From contig SUZD01000008.1 in the NCBI GenBank assembly GCA_015060105.1, positions 1 through 64,000 of the forward strand: a stretch of 64,000 bases of DNA, read 5' to 3'. The position numbers were made by a program, and so were the translations under genes. The notes beneath the pieces are model-generated. The model was given only the letters and a program-made list of their open reading frames with translations, made no database searches and was not told the origin of the DNA. This stretch comes from Rikenellaceae bacterium. GTDB taxonomy: Bacteria > Bacteroidota > Bacteroidia > Bacteroidales > Rikenellaceae. Positions within the stretch are counted from its first letter, which is position 1; the number at the start of each line of letters is the position of its first letter. Positions 36,314 through 46,542 of the stretch are shown piece by piece.

Positions 36314-37462
36314 ATGGCTCGCAAATCGGATACATATAAACAGTCGTTCTCGCGAAACGGTGATAGAAAACGAGGCTTTTCGCTACTCAATTTGATTGTG
36401 GGGGTATTGACTCTTCTGCTGGCGGTGGTCTTGTTGTGCTCCTATGTTAGCCAATGGATAGATCCGTCGAAGGGAGGAGCTGTATTTGCTTATCTGCCAC
36501 TTGTGATGCCTATTCTCTATCTTCTCAATCTTGTGGCGTTGCTCTTTTGGATTGTGCGTTGGAAGCGTATGGTAGTGGTGCCCTTTGTGGTTGGCTTGAT
36601 AGGCATTGGTGGCGTGTCGCTGTTCTATAATCCGCAATATATGCGTCAGTACGAAGGTGTGTCAAGCGGAAAGAAGTTGAAGGTTATGACCTTCAATGCA
36701 ATGGGTATGAATGTCCGCGAGAATAATCGTTTGGTATCGGCGATGACGCAGATTGCCGAAGTGGTGGACTCCATACACCCCGATATCCTCTGTATTCAGG
36801 AGTTTCAATCAACTTCAACAGCTTCGCGTAAAGATTTTAATAGAATGGTGCCTTGGCTGTCGTCATCAAAGGTGCTTTACAAAATAGACACATCGAACGA
36901 TCACGGTTGGGGACAAGCGGTGTATAGCCGTTATCCGATTATCAAGAGCGGAAATGTCGATTTCAAGGATTTGCCTAACTCGGCATTGTGGTGTGATATT
37001 GTTGTTAAGAAGGATACGCTGCGTGTCATCAATATCCACCTGCAAAGCACCTCGATTACTACCGACGAACAACAGTATATCAACAATATGAGTTTCGTTA
37101 CGGATACAACTCGTCAGGAGCAATTCCGTAATATGTATCATAAATTGGGTTTGAACTATAAGATTCGCGCCGAACAAGCAAAAGTTATCCGCCGTGCAAT
37201 TGATGAAGCACCCTACGATGTTATTGTGTGTGGCGATTTCAACGATACGCCGATGTCGTTTACCTATCACGAGATTGCTGACGAGTTGAATGACTCCTAT
37301 CAAGAGGTCGGATATGGCCCCTCTTATACCTATAAGAGTTTCTTCAACCTATTGCGTATCGACTATATCCTCTATTCCGATGGATTGACGGCAACCAGCT
37401 ACGAGTCGCCATACTTTGAATGTTCCGACCATAAGCCTGTTGTTGTAACCTTCGATATATAA
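36314..37462 (+). CDS. membrane-anchored EEP-family phosphatase/nuclease
   Basis: A 382-residue protein with three hydrophobic segments (about 22-45, 57-80, 90-105) followed by an endonuclease/exonuclease/phosphatase domain: LKVMTFNAMGMNVRE, DILCIQEFQ, INIHLQSTS, VCGDFNDTP and CSDHKPVVV. All metal and catalytic positions of the fold are present. The domain should face the periplasm. The substrate (nucleic acid, sugar phosphate or lipid headgroup) is not decidable. A second, cytosolic or exported EEP gene lies at the right edge of the window. Confidence 0.87.
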   Translation: MARKSDTYKQSFSRNGDRKRGFSLLNLIVGVLTLLLAVVLLCSYVSQWIDPSKGGAVFAYLPLVMPILYLLNLVALLFWIVRWKRMVVVPFVVGLIGIGGVSLFYNPQYMRQYEGVSSGKKLKVMTFNAMGMNVRENNRLVSAMTQIAEVVDSIHPDILCIQEFQSTSTASRKDFNRMVPWLSSSKVLYKIDTSNDHGWGQAVYSRYPIIKSGNVDFKDLPNSALWCDIVVKKDTLRVINIHLQSTSITTDEQQYINNMSFVTDTTRQEQFRNMYHKLGLNYKIRAEQAKVIRRAIDEAPYDVIVCGDFNDTPMSFTYHEIADELNDSYQEVGYGPSYTYKSFFNLLRIDYILYSDGLTATSYESPYFECSDHKPVVVTFDI

Positions 37463-37481
37463 TCTTAAACACTATACCGAA

Positions 37482-37928
37482 ATGATTGCAGATTCACTCA
37501 AAAACTACAAATCCTATTTGTCGATTTGTCCCCGCTTGGAGAAAGCCTTCGACTTTATCCTGAATAATGACTTGGCATCGTTTGCCGATGGTCGCCACGA
37601 TATCGATGGCGATAATATCTTTGCAATGGTATCGACACCCCAACTCAAACGCCCCGAGGACGCTCCTGTTGAAACACATCGCCGTTATCTCGATATCCAA
37701 CTCGTGTTGAGCGGTAAAGAGGCTTTTGGCTGGATTTCGGCTGATGACCTGACCTCGCCGACAGCCCCGTTCGATGAGGCAAAAGATATCTGCTTCTGGA
37801 ATGATACTCCGACTATGCAGTTTGAGTTGCACGAGGGTCAAATGGCAATCTTCTTGCCCGAAGATGGCCACGCACCTATGATTGGCGAGGGCCAAATCAA
37901 GAAGTGTATTGTTAAAGTGCTGTTATAG
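37482..37928 (+). CDS. YhcH/YjgK/YiaL family cupin
   Basis: A 148-residue single cupin domain with family landmarks ETHRRYLDIQLVLSGKE, TPTMQFELHEGQMAIFLPEDGHAP and a KCIVKVLL end. Relatives occur in sialic-acid and sugar-acid operons and are thought to act on sugars, for example as anomerases, but no such genes are next to it here. It ends at the terminator shared with RNase R. Confidence 0.88.
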   Translation: MIADSLKNYKSYLSICPRLEKAFDFILNNDLASFADGRHDIDGDNIFAMVSTPQLKRPEDAPVETHRRYLDIQLVLSGKEAFGWISADDLTSPTAPFDEAKDICFWNDTPTMQFELHEGQMAIFLPEDGHAPMIGEGQIKKCIVKVLL

Positions 37929-37954
37929 CAAGGGTATTATTATCCAACCAAACA

Positions 37955-37985
37955 AAAAGCCTGCTCGAATTTTCGGCAGGCTTTT
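37955..37985. terminator. bidirectional terminator, YhcH and rnr
   Basis: AAAAGCCTGC/GCAGGCTTTT stem between two convergent genes, with A-run and T-run flanks on each side. Confidence 0.85.
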
Positions 37986-37989
37986 CATT

Positions 37990-40155
37990 TTATAGTTTTG
38001 CGACCATCTCGAAGTCAATTTGTCGATGACGCAAATCGGTCTGTTTAACACGGATTCTAACTCCGTCGCCCAACATATAACGACGCCCCGAACGCTGACC
38101 GATAATCTCGTAACTCTTGTCATCAAAGCGGTAGAAATCGTCAATCATATCACGCATTGCAATCATACCCTCGATGCGGGTGTCGTCCAACTCGACATAG
38201 ATACCCCAATCGGTCATACCCGAGATATGACCATCGAACTCTTGTCCAACCTTATCCTCCATAAACTCGACCATCTTGTAGCGGATAGAGGCTCGCTCGG
38301 CTTCGGCAGCCTTAATCTCTTGTTCGGTCGAGTGGGTGCACAGCTTCTCGTAAACAGCCTTTTCGGGTGAGGGCTCACCGGCCAGATAATCAGCCAACAA
38401 ACGATGCACCATCATGTCGGGATAACGACGAATAGGCGAAGTGAAGTGGGTGTAGTAGGGGAATGCCAAACCATAGTGACCTATGTTGTCAGTCGAATAT
38501 ACCGCCTTTGCCATTGCACGCACGGCAAGTATCGAAATGACATTCTCCTCGGCTCTACCTTTAATCTTCTTCATCAGTCGGTTTATCTCTTTGGCTACGG
38601 TGCCGGGTTTGTCGGATTTGATTTGATAGCCGAATTTGACGATGAAGTCCGAGAACTTGGTGAGTTTTTCCTCGTTGGGCTTGTCGTGAATACGATAAAC
38701 AAAGGTGCGGCCCGAGGCTTTGCGACCTTTCTTGCCGACGAACTCCGCGACATTGCGGTTTGCCAACAACATAAACTCTTCGATGAGTTGGTTGCTCTCC
38801 TTGAAGACCTTGAATCGAACACCGATAGGCTTTCCTTTCTCGTCCAATTCAAAACGCACCTCGTCGCGCTCCAAAGCCATAGCACCCGCAGCAAAACGCT
38901 CCTTACGAAGTATTTGTGCAAGTTCGTTGAGTTTCAGAATCTCGGTGGAGAACTCTCCGTGTCCCGTTTCAATTATCTGTTGAGCCTCGCCATAGGTAAA
39001 TCGTCTGTCCGAAAGGATAACCGTACGACCAAACCATCTGTCGATAATCTCGGCGTTGTCGTTCATTGTAAACACAGCCGAGAAACATAGTTTTTCCTCA
39101 CCGGGTCGCAACGAGCACAACTCATTGGATAGTCTTTCGGGCAACATCGGGATTGTCCTATCAACCAAATAGACCGAAGTTGCGCGCTCCACCGCCTCGC
39201 AATCTACAATAGAGCCCGGGCGGACATAGTGTGTAACATCGGCGATGTGAACTCCGACCTCCCACAAACCATCTTCGGTGCGTCGAACCGAGAGCGCATC
39301 ATCAAAGTCTTTGGCATCATCGGGGTCGATGGTAAAGGTTGTTACATTGCGGAAATCGCGTCGGCGGGCATACTCCTTCTCGCTGATTGTGCCATTTATG
39401 GCGTTGGCCTCTTGTTCAACTTCACGGTCAAAACCATAGGGTAGGCCGAACTCCGCCAAAATGGCGTGCATCTCGGTATCGTTGTCGCCAGCCCAGCCAA
39501 GTACATCGACTATGCGTCCTGTGGGATTCTTGCTGTTTATATCCCAATCATCAACTTCGACTACAACCTTTTGTCCATTCTCAACAGCAGGTGTGTCGCG
39601 TGTGAACTTGACATAGATGTCGTAAGGCATCTTGCGAGAGTCGCTTTTGACAAAGGCGTAGGAACTACCAACCTCAATTAAACCGACATATCGTGCTTTG
39701 TTACGCTCAACAATCTCGACAATGCTACCTTCCATACGCCCACCTCGTCGGGTGCGTATGATAGCCATTTTTACAAGGTCACCGTCAAGTGCGTGTCCGC
39801 CATTCTCGTTTTCGACAAAGATATCCTCTTCGACGCCCTCGACGCTAACATACATATTGCCTGTTGGTTGCATCGTGACGCGTCCGACCATAGTGGCCAA
39901 CGACTCTTTGTTCAGACGGAAACGATTGCGACGTCCCATCTCGGCAAATCCCTCTTTGAGGAGCTGCTCGATGATAAACCAAGTATCCTCTTTGCCACCG
40001 TTGTCAATGCCTCCACCGGCATTGCACAAATCACGAAAAGAGTGGTTGAGCGTCGGCTCTCGTTTGAGCAACGCCATAATCTTCTCACGGCGAATCTCGA
40101 TAGGTACAGGAGCTCCACCGCGTTTCGCTTTGTTAATTTTTCTCTTCTTAACCAT
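37990..40155 (-). CDS. rnr: ribonuclease R
   Basis: Processive 3'-5' exoribonuclease. The 721-residue protein has a basic N-terminus with a helix-turn-helix region, two cold-shock domains (about 85-235), the RNB catalytic domain with TIDPDDAKDFDDALSV (the four catalytic aspartates), HIADVTHYV and HFTSPIRRYPDMMVHR, and a C-terminal S1 domain (about 640-715). It is the last gene of a minus-strand run with a DUF3078 protein, a C-terminal protease and a small membrane protein. Confidence 0.96.
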   Translation of the reverse strand: MVKKRKINKAKRGGAPVPIEIRREKIMALLKREPTLNHSFRDLCNAGGGIDNGGKEDTWFIIEQLLKEGFAEMGRRNRFRLNKESLATMVGRVTMQPTGNMYVSVEGVEEDIFVENENGGHALDGDLVKMAIIRTRRGGRMEGSIVEIVERNKARYVGLIEVGSSYAFVKSDSRKMPYDIYVKFTRDTPAVENGQKVVVEVDDWDINSKNPTGRIVDVLGWAGDNDTEMHAILAEFGLPYGFDREVEQEANAINGTISEKEYARRRDFRNVTTFTIDPDDAKDFDDALSVRRTEDGLWEVGVHIADVTHYVRPGSIVDCEAVERATSVYLVDRTIPMLPERLSNELCSLRPGEEKLCFSAVFTMNDNAEIIDRWFGRTVILSDRRFTYGEAQQIIETGHGEFSTEILKLNELAQILRKERFAAGAMALERDEVRFELDEKGKPIGVRFKVFKESNQLIEEFMLLANRNVAEFVGKKGRKASGRTFVYRIHDKPNEEKLTKFSDFIVKFGYQIKSDKPGTVAKEINRLMKKIKGRAEENVISILAVRAMAKAVYSTDNIGHYGLAFPYYTHFTSPIRRYPDMMVHRLLADYLAGEPSPEKAVYEKLCTHSTEQEIKAAEAERASIRYKMVEFMEDKVGQEFDGHISGMTDWGIYVELDDTRIEGMIAMRDMIDDFYRFDDKSYEIIGQRSGRRYMLGDGVRIRVKQTDLRHRQIDFEMVAKL

Positions 40156-40158
40156 ACT

Positions 40159-40386
40159 CTACAAATCTATTATAGTGGTGTCTGTTAAAGGCTCGATTTC
40201 GACACTGATTGAATTGTTTTGCAAAGTGTCGTTTACATTTATGTTGATACTATCTTCGACAGTGTTTTGCATCTCGACGGTGCATTGTTGCTTGCAATGC
40301 CACAGGCCTTCGCGTTGGTCCAATGCGGCAAAGACAATCACAACGATTGTTGCGATTGAAAGTAATACGGCCAGAAATTTTTTCAT
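40159..40386 (-). CDS. small protein with N-terminal membrane segment
   Basis: A 75-residue protein: hydrophobic helix at about 3-22 (signal anchor) and a short polar, Asn/Asp-rich tail with two cysteines (HCKQQC). No known family. It is fitted with 2- and 3-base gaps between the S41 protease and rnr genes, which supports it as a real gene of that operon. Confidence 0.7.
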   Translation of the reverse strand: MKKFLAVLLSIATIVVIVFAALDQREGLWHCKQQCTVEMQNTVEDSININVNDTLQNNSISVEIEPLTDTTIIDL

Positions 40387-40388
40387 TG

Positions 40389-42044
40389 TTAGTTGATGTT
40401 AGTCTCTCCCAAAACCTCCAACGCTTTGAGCATTGTAGGGTCAATAGTATAGATGTTGGAGTAGTAACCGCTATAATCGAGTGTAGCATTGCGACCGATG
40501 TAGGCTCTGATTTGCGCCATTAGCAACTCTTTCGACTCTTCGATTTGCTCGGTGTTGGGCTTAACTCCTTTGGCTTCGGCATAGCGCACAAGGCCATCAA
40601 GCAGGGTTTTGTCGGCATCGAGCATAGCGTTGAGTTTGCTAATATCGTTATTCACAGCGTTGAGCTCCTTACGATGTTTGTCGGTGTACTCCATTGTATA
40701 GCGATATAAGATATTCTTGGCGGTAACTTCGCGGAAATATGGAGTAACCGAAGTGGTGTCGAGTGGAACAAATATGTCGGGCATAATACCTCCGCCACCA
40801 TAAACAACTTTTCCTTCGGGTGTGTAGTATTTCAACGAATCTACCAATTTGATGCTATCGACGTTGAATAACTCGTCGTGCATATATCTATTATAAATAT
40901 CCATAGCATACTCCTCGGAGCCCTTGTCGTAGGGTTTCTGTATGGAGCGTCCTGTGGGTGTATAATAACGCGCTATGGTAAGTCGTAGAGCAGAACCATC
41001 GGGATAGGGAATGTGGCGTTGCACCAAAGCCTTGCCAAACGAGCGTCGTCCGATAATTGTGCCCTGATCATTATCTTGAATTGCTCCGGCCAAAATCTCG
41101 CTTGCCGAAGCACTGTTCTCGTTGATGAGAACGACTATTTCGAGGTCGGAGTACATACCATCTTTGCGACTGTACTCCTCAATACGATTACCTGCTCGGT
41201 CAACCGTATAGACCACAAGTTTTCCGTTGGGAAGGAACATCTCGCCAATGTAGATGGCTTGGTCGAGTAGTCCTCCTCCGTTGTCGCGCAAATCGAATAT
41301 GAGTTTTGTCATACCCTGCTCGCGCAACTCTCCGAGTGCTTTTTGCATCTCGGTATATGATGTTTTTGCAAAACTCGAAAGGCGTACAAAACCGATTTTG
41401 TCGGTCATCATAAACGAAGCTTCGACGCTATTCAAGGGAATTTTGTCGCGCTTAACAGTGAACGAAATCAACTCATCGACACCATAGCGTTTGATACCGA
41501 GTTTAACTTTCGTTCCACGTTTGCCTCGCAGACGTTTGACGATTTTGTCTTGGGGAATCTTGCGTCCTGCCACCAACGAATCGTCAATGGTCATAATACG
41601 GTCACCGCTTTGAATACCCATCTTGTCGCTTGGTCCTTTGGGTACCACATTCATTACGACAATGGTGTCGCTACTCATATTGAATACAACGCCAATACCG
41701 TCGAACTCTCCCTCGATAGGCTCGTTAGCCTCCTGCATCTCGTGGCGAGGAATATACGACGAGTGGGGGTCGAGCTCCTCCATAAGTTGCGGAATAGCCA
41801 ACTCCACAAGAGAATCGACACTTACGGGATCGACATACATTGCCGAGATGAGTTGCAGCGTTTGCGAAAGTTTATCGCCTGTGAAGACAAGTGAGTTCTC
41901 AATGGAATTTTCCTCTTCTTGGGGCTGCACCTCTTCGCTCGAAGAGGATGTCGGCGTCAGAAGATAACCGAGGCCGACACCTGCAACGAGTGATATTGCA
42001 ATTAGTAGCGGTGTAATAACCGTTTTTTTCGAGTTTTTATACAC
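40389..42044 (-). CDS. carboxy-terminal processing protease, S41
   Basis: A 551-residue exported or membrane-anchored protease: N-terminal hydrophobic segment (10-30), PDZ domain (about 110-190), and a catalytic domain with LIFDLRDNGGGLLDQAI, the serine in INENSASASEILAGA and the lysine in GRRSFGKALVQ, giving the Ser/Lys dyad of Ctp proteases. It degrades or trims periplasmic proteins. It lies 8 bases after the DUF3078 gene. Confidence 0.93.
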   Translation of the reverse strand: MYKNSKKTVITPLLIAISLVAGVGLGYLLTPTSSSSEEVQPQEEENSIENSLVFTGDKLSQTLQLISAMYVDPVSVDSLVELAIPQLMEELDPHSSYIPRHEMQEANEPIEGEFDGIGVVFNMSSDTIVVMNVVPKGPSDKMGIQSGDRIMTIDDSLVAGRKIPQDKIVKRLRGKRGTKVKLGIKRYGVDELISFTVKRDKIPLNSVEASFMMTDKIGFVRLSSFAKTSYTEMQKALGELREQGMTKLIFDLRDNGGGLLDQAIYIGEMFLPNGKLVVYTVDRAGNRIEEYSRKDGMYSDLEIVVLINENSASASEILAGAIQDNDQGTIIGRRSFGKALVQRHIPYPDGSALRLTIARYYTPTGRSIQKPYDKGSEEYAMDIYNRYMHDELFNVDSIKLVDSLKYYTPEGKVVYGGGGIMPDIFVPLDTTSVTPYFREVTAKNILYRYTMEYTDKHRKELNAVNNDISKLNAMLDADKTLLDGLVRYAEAKGVKPNTEQIEESKELLMAQIRAYIGRNATLDYSGYYSNIYTIDPTMLKALEVLGETNIN

Positions 42045-42052
42045 TTAATATT

Positions 42053-43189
42053 CTATTTATTTCGGAATGTGTACGACAAACCAATCGAAGTAAAGTAACT
42101 GATTTGCAACGCATCAACCTCTTGACGGTCGTAGTACAAATCGCATTTGAGTTGCAAAGTCAGATACTTGATAAGAGCGATATCAAATGTATTGTTCCAT
42201 TTGAAGGTAGGAATAATATGTTTGTAAGGCTCCACTCCGTCGTATTGGCTCTCGCGAGTGATGTCGGTAATCCAACCATAGAATGTGCTCATATCTGTAC
42301 GATAGCGAACAATCTGTTTGCGGTCGAAATAGACATCCAAACTGATGCTGAGGCTCGAACCACCCTCAAAACGACAAGGCGAATAGTAATATTGTCCGGG
42401 AGTAGTCGGTTTCTTATTCTTCGGGAAGAGCATACCATAGGGGTTCTTGCTTGTAGCTGTGCCCAAAGAGTCTATCGAGTAACTGCGAAGTTCGGGGTTA
42501 GATACGAACTTGGTTTGGCAAGACAGCGGGTTGAAGTTGATTTTGATAGGGAATTTCTTCTCGGGGCTGGTAAACTTAACACCGACACCGATTGTCAGGT
42601 CTGCGGGCGAAAGGAAGCTACTTTTGAGGTTGCCATTCTTGGCCTCGGTACGGTTTGCATATCCTTTGTCGAACTGGCTGTTGAAAGCAAGTGATGCCGA
42701 ATACGCCCAATTCTTACGAGGACCCTCTTTACCAAAGTCCCACGAGGGGTTTACGGTCAATTTGAAGAAGTCGTTATTCTTAAACCATTTGTCGCTTGCT
42801 TGGTAAACCTGACCATAACCTGCATCGAATTTAGAATCGAGAGTGAACAGGTTCTTCTTGTAGATGTGCTTGATGTTGAGCGAAGCCGACAAGCTGATGT
42901 TATTCTCACCACCCTTCAAATCGGTTCTTGTTTTGTTGTAGGCGTTCAAAATACCTTGAATTTTACCACCAATCTCGAAGTAGTTACGCTCTTTGCGTGC
43001 TGCTTTGCGCTCGGCTTTGAGTTTTGCGGCAGTCTGGTATTCGATGTCTATTGCACTTTGAGTAGCAACAGGCTCTGCGCTTGTAGCAACGGGTGTAGCC
43101 GCCTCGGTAGTGGTGTTGACATTGAATTGTGCGTGTGCCGACATTATAGTCGCCATACACAGCAATAATGATGCAGTAAATTTCTTCAT
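42053..43189 (-). CDS. DUF3078-like beta-barrel protein
   Basis: A 378-residue secreted protein (signal MKKFTASLLLCMATIMSAHA). After a low-complexity Thr/Ala-rich stretch, the remaining sequence alternates polar and aromatic residues in repeated strands (FDAGYGQVYQASDKWFKNND, NWAYSASLAFNSQFDKGYAN) and ends in an aromatic-containing LSYTFRNK, as in outer-membrane barrels. It resembles DUF3078, of unknown function. An upstream in-frame extension crosses the divergent nfo start and the -7 element, so the start at 43189 is used. Confidence 0.75.
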   Translation of the reverse strand: MKKFTASLLLCMATIMSAHAQFNVNTTTEAATPVATSAEPVATQSAIDIEYQTAAKLKAERKAARKERNYFEIGGKIQGILNAYNKTRTDLKGGENNISLSASLNIKHIYKKNLFTLDSKFDAGYGQVYQASDKWFKNNDFFKLTVNPSWDFGKEGPRKNWAYSASLAFNSQFDKGYANRTEAKNGNLKSSFLSPADLTIGVGVKFTSPEKKFPIKINFNPLSCQTKFVSNPELRSYSIDSLGTATSKNPYGMLFPKNKKPTTPGQYYYSPCRFEGGSSLSISLDVYFDRKQIVRYRTDMSTFYGWITDITRESQYDGVEPYKHIIPTFKWNNTFDIALIKYLTLQLKCDLYYDRQEVDALQISYFTSIGLSYTFRNK

Positions 43190-43214
43190 AAGCATAAATG
43201 TTTGAATTTTGTTA

Positions 43215-43222
43215 CAAAGATA
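43215..43222 (-). promoter_or_regulatory. -7 element for DUF3078-ctp-rnr operon
   Basis: TATCTTTG on the minus strand, 25 bases before the start at 43189. Confidence 0.55.
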
Positions 43223-43290
43223 TGATTTTTCGGATATATTTCTCAAACTTTTTACGATATTTGTACTTGGTATAACAAAAACCGACAAGT

Positions 43291-44133
43291 ATGAAGTATA
43301 TAGGTGCACATGTAAGCATAAGTGGAGGTGTCGAGAACGCTCCCGAGAATGCCCGAGCCATTGGCGCAACGGGCTTTGCGTTATTTACTAAAAATCAACG
43401 ACAATGGTTTGCGCCCGCTCTTTCGGACTCTTCAATTAAGTTGTTTCGCGAGCGTTGTGCTGCGTGGGGATATCCACCCGAGAGTATAATGCCTCACGAT
43501 AGTTACCTTATCAATTTGGGTAACCCCGATCCAGAGGCTTTGGCCAAATCGCTCGACTCGTTTATTGGTGAGTTGCGTCGCTGCGAGGCTCTTGGTCTTG
43601 ACCGTTTGAATTTCCACCCTGGAAGCCACCTTAAAAAGATTTCGGAGGAGCAGTGTATCGACTTGATTGCCGAGTCAATAAATATTGCGTTGAGTAAGAC
43701 ACAAGGCGTAACGGCGGTAATCGAGAATACAGCAGGACAGGGTAGTAATATGGGTTACCGATTTGAACACTTGGCCGAGATTATTCGTCGCGTCGAGGAT
43801 AAGTCGAGAGTAGGTGTCTGTCTTGATACTTGTCACACCTTTGCTGCGGGTTACGATTTGTCGAGCCGCGAGGCGTGTGAGGCTACATTTGCCGAGTTTG
43901 ACCGAGTAGTAGGTTTTGATTATCTGCGAGGTATGCACCTGAACGATGCAATGAAACCGCTGGGTAGTCGCATTGACCGCCATTCGTCATTGGGCGAGGG
44001 CTTTATCGGCTGGGACTGCTTTGAGTATATAATGGGTGACTCTCGTTTCGATGGTATGCCGCTGACACTCGAAACTATTGACGAAAATATTTGGCCCGAC
44101 GAGATTGCAAAACTCAAAAGCTTTGTAAAATAG
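43291..44133 (+). CDS. nfo: endonuclease IV
   Basis: AP endonuclease that cuts 5' of abasic sites in base-excision repair. The 280-residue TIM-barrel protein has the three-zinc site motifs: [42 protein letters not shown] and the late DRHSSLGEG and LETID segments. Length and all metal ligands look normal. It is monocistronic with a strong terminator. Confidence 0.96.
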   Translation: MKYIGAHVSISGGVENAPENARAIGATGFALFTKNQRQWFAPALSDSSIKLFRERCAAWGYPPESIMPHDSYLINLGNPDPEALAKSLDSFIGELRRCEALGLDRLNFHPGSHLKKISEEQCIDLIAESINIALSKTQGVTAVIENTAGQGSNMGYRFEHLAEIIRRVEDKSRVGVCLDTCHTFAAGYDLSSREACEATFAEFDRVVGFDYLRGMHLNDAMKPLGSRIDRHSSLGEGFIGWDCFEYIMGDSRFDGMPLTLETIDENIWPDEIAKLKSFVK

Positions 44134-44173
44134 CGTGTGGGCGGCATTGACCGTATTTGTTATAAAAATGTTT

Positions 44174-44218
44174 AAAAGTATCGCGGACTCTGATGCAGGG
44201 TCCGCGATACTTTTCTTA
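44174..44218 (+). terminator. terminator of nfo
   Basis: A 14-pair stem AAAAGTATCGCGGA/TCCGCGATACTTTT followed by CTTAAA. The 116 bases from here to nrdD carry no feature I can name. Confidence 0.85.
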
Positions 44219-44334
44219 AACTTGCAGTCACTTTGTGAAGAGTGGATTTTTGTTTGTGAGGGCGTTTGATGAGAATCGAATAGCCTCTTTTTATCCACTA
44301 ATGTCTGCGATAAGTAATTTAAGAACAATATAAT

Positions 44335-46542
44335 ATGATACAAACAGTATTAAAACGTGATGGTCGCGTTGTAGGTTTCAATCGCGAGAAAATAGCAGCT
44401 GCTATTCGTAAAGCGATGCTTACAACCGAGGCGGGCGAGGACGAAATCCTTGTTTCCAAAATTGTTGACCGTATTGAGTTCCGAGGTGCGGAGCAATGCT
44501 CTGTCGAGGAGATTCAGGATATGGTCGAGGTGGAGCTTATGAAGTCGCCCCGTAAGGAGGTGGCCAAAAGCTATATTGCTTATCGTAACCGTCGTAGTAT
44601 TGCCCGTAAGGCCAAAACTCGCGAGATGTTTCTCGAAATCGTAGAGGCAAAGAGCAATGATGTGACTCGTGAGAACGCCAATATGAATGCCGATACTCCC
44701 GCCGGTATGATGATGAAGTTCGCAAGCGAAACAACAAAACCGTTTGTGGATGACTATCTGCTTTCGGAGCAAACTCTTTGGGCACTTCGCAACAACTATC
44801 TGCATATTCACGACAAGGATTATTATCCGACCAAGTCTTTGACCTGTATCCAACACCCGCTTGACCGCATACTCGAACACGGTTTTGTGGCAGGTCACGG
44901 CGAGTCGCGCCCCACAAAACGTATCGAGACCGCCTCGATTATGGCTTGTATCTCGATGGAAACTGTTCAGAATGAGATGCACGGTGGTCAGGCAATCCCT
45001 GCTTTTGATTTCTATTTGGCACCCTATGTGCGTCGTAGTTATATTGAGGAGGTTAAGACCATCGAGAAACTTACAGGATATGATTTGGCGCATTTGTACG
45101 ATGCTCCCATCGAGGATTATATTGCTCGTGACCTTGATTTCCTGCAAGGCGATGAGCGCCTGCAACAACACGCTATTAACCGCACAGTTAATCGCGTGCA
45201 CCAATCAATGGAGGCGTTTATCCACAATATGAATACAATTCACTCGCGTGGCGGTAATCAGGTGGTATTCTCGTCGATTAACTATGGTACAGACACCTCT
45301 GCCGAGGGTCGTTGCATTATCCGTGAGTTGCTGCAATCGACATTTGAGGGCGTAGGTGGTGGCTCTACCGCTATCTTCCCGATTCAGATTTGGAAAAAGA
45401 AACGCGGCGTAAGTTATCTGCCCGAGGATCGCAACTATGACCTCTATAAATTCGCTTGTAAGGTTGCTGCTCGTCGTTTCTTCCCCAACTTTGTAAACCT
45501 CGATGCAACCTATAACCAACACGAGAAATGGAACGCTGATGACCCTCTGCGCTATAAGTATGAGGTTGCCACTATGGGTTGCCGTACCCGTGTGTTCGAG
45601 AACCGCTTTGGCGAGAAGACTTCAATCGCTCGCGGTAACTTGTCATTCTCGACTATCAATATCGTGCGCTTGGCTATCGAGTGTATGTCGATTGAGGATA
45701 AAGCTCAACGCATCGAGCGTTTCTTTGCCAAATTGGACGAGTTGTTGGAGGTTACAGCAAGCCAGCTTTGCGACCGCTTTAATTTCCAAAAGACCGCGTT
45801 GGCAAAACAATTCCCGCTGTTGATGTCGTCGTTGTGGACAGGCTGCGAGAATTTGAAACCTACCGACACTATTGAGCGTGTAATAAATCAAGGTACTCTC
45901 GGTATCGGATTTATCGGCTTGGCCGAGTGTTTGATTGCCCTTATTGGCAAACATCACGGCGAGAGTGAGGAGGCACAAGCGTTGGGATTGCGTATCGTGA
46001 CCTATATGCGTGACCGCGTTAATGAGTTCTCGGAGCGTTATCAACACAATTTCAGTGTGCTGGCAACACCTGCCGAGGGTCTATCGGGTCGCTTTACCCG
46101 CATCGACCGCAAGAAATTCGGCGAAATCCCGGGTGTTACCGATAAGATTTATTATACCAACTCGAATCACGTTCCTGTATATTATAAATGCTCGCCCAAG
46201 CATAAGGCCGAGATTGAGGCTCCGTATCATGCCTTGACAGGTGGTGGTCACATCTTCTATATCGAGATTGATGGCGATGCAACTCACAACCCGCAAGCCA
46301 TTATGGATATTGTGGATTTGATGGATAAGAACAATATCGGTTATTGCTCGGTTAACCACAACCGTAACCGTTGTATGAACTGCGGATATGAGGACGCACA
46401 AGAGAACTTGACAGCGTGCCCCAAATGTGGTAGCGAGGATATCGATAAATTGCAACGTATTACAGGCTATCTTGTAGGTACTACCGAACGTTGGAATAAG
46501 GCCAAATTGGCAGAGCTGAATGACCGAATTGTCCACAAATAG
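44335..46542 (+). CDS. nrdD: anaerobic ribonucleoside-triphosphate reductase
   Basis: Glycyl-radical enzyme that makes dNTPs without oxygen. The 735-residue protein has an N-terminal ATP-cone (KRDGRVVGFNREKIAAAIRK), the active-site body, a zinc site (CMNCGYEDAQ...CPKCGS, about 679-702) and the glycyl-radical loop RITGYLVG near residue 712. The nrdG start lies 23 bases inside the nrdD 3' end, so synthesis of enzyme and activase is coupled. Confidence 0.97.
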   Translation: MIQTVLKRDGRVVGFNREKIAAAIRKAMLTTEAGEDEILVSKIVDRIEFRGAEQCSVEEIQDMVEVELMKSPRKEVAKSYIAYRNRRSIARKAKTREMFLEIVEAKSNDVTRENANMNADTPAGMMMKFASETTKPFVDDYLLSEQTLWALRNNYLHIHDKDYYPTKSLTCIQHPLDRILEHGFVAGHGESRPTKRIETASIMACISMETVQNEMHGGQAIPAFDFYLAPYVRRSYIEEVKTIEKLTGYDLAHLYDAPIEDYIARDLDFLQGDERLQQHAINRTVNRVHQSMEAFIHNMNTIHSRGGNQVVFSSINYGTDTSAEGRCIIRELLQSTFEGVGGGSTAIFPIQIWKKKRGVSYLPEDRNYDLYKFACKVAARRFFPNFVNLDATYNQHEKWNADDPLRYKYEVATMGCRTRVFENRFGEKTSIARGNLSFSTINIVRLAIECMSIEDKAQRIERFFAKLDELLEVTASQLCDRFNFQKTALAKQFPLLMSSLWTGCENLKPTDTIERVINQGTLGIGFIGLAECLIALIGKHHGESEEAQALGLRIVTYMRDRVNEFSERYQHNFSVLATPAEGLSGRFTRIDRKKFGEIPGVTDKIYYTNSNHVPVYYKCSPKHKAEIEAPYHALTGGGHIFYIEIDGDATHNPQAIMDIVDLMDKNNIGYCSVNHNRNRCMNCGYEDAQENLTACPKCGSEDIDKLQRITGYLVGTTERWNKAKLAELNDRIVHK

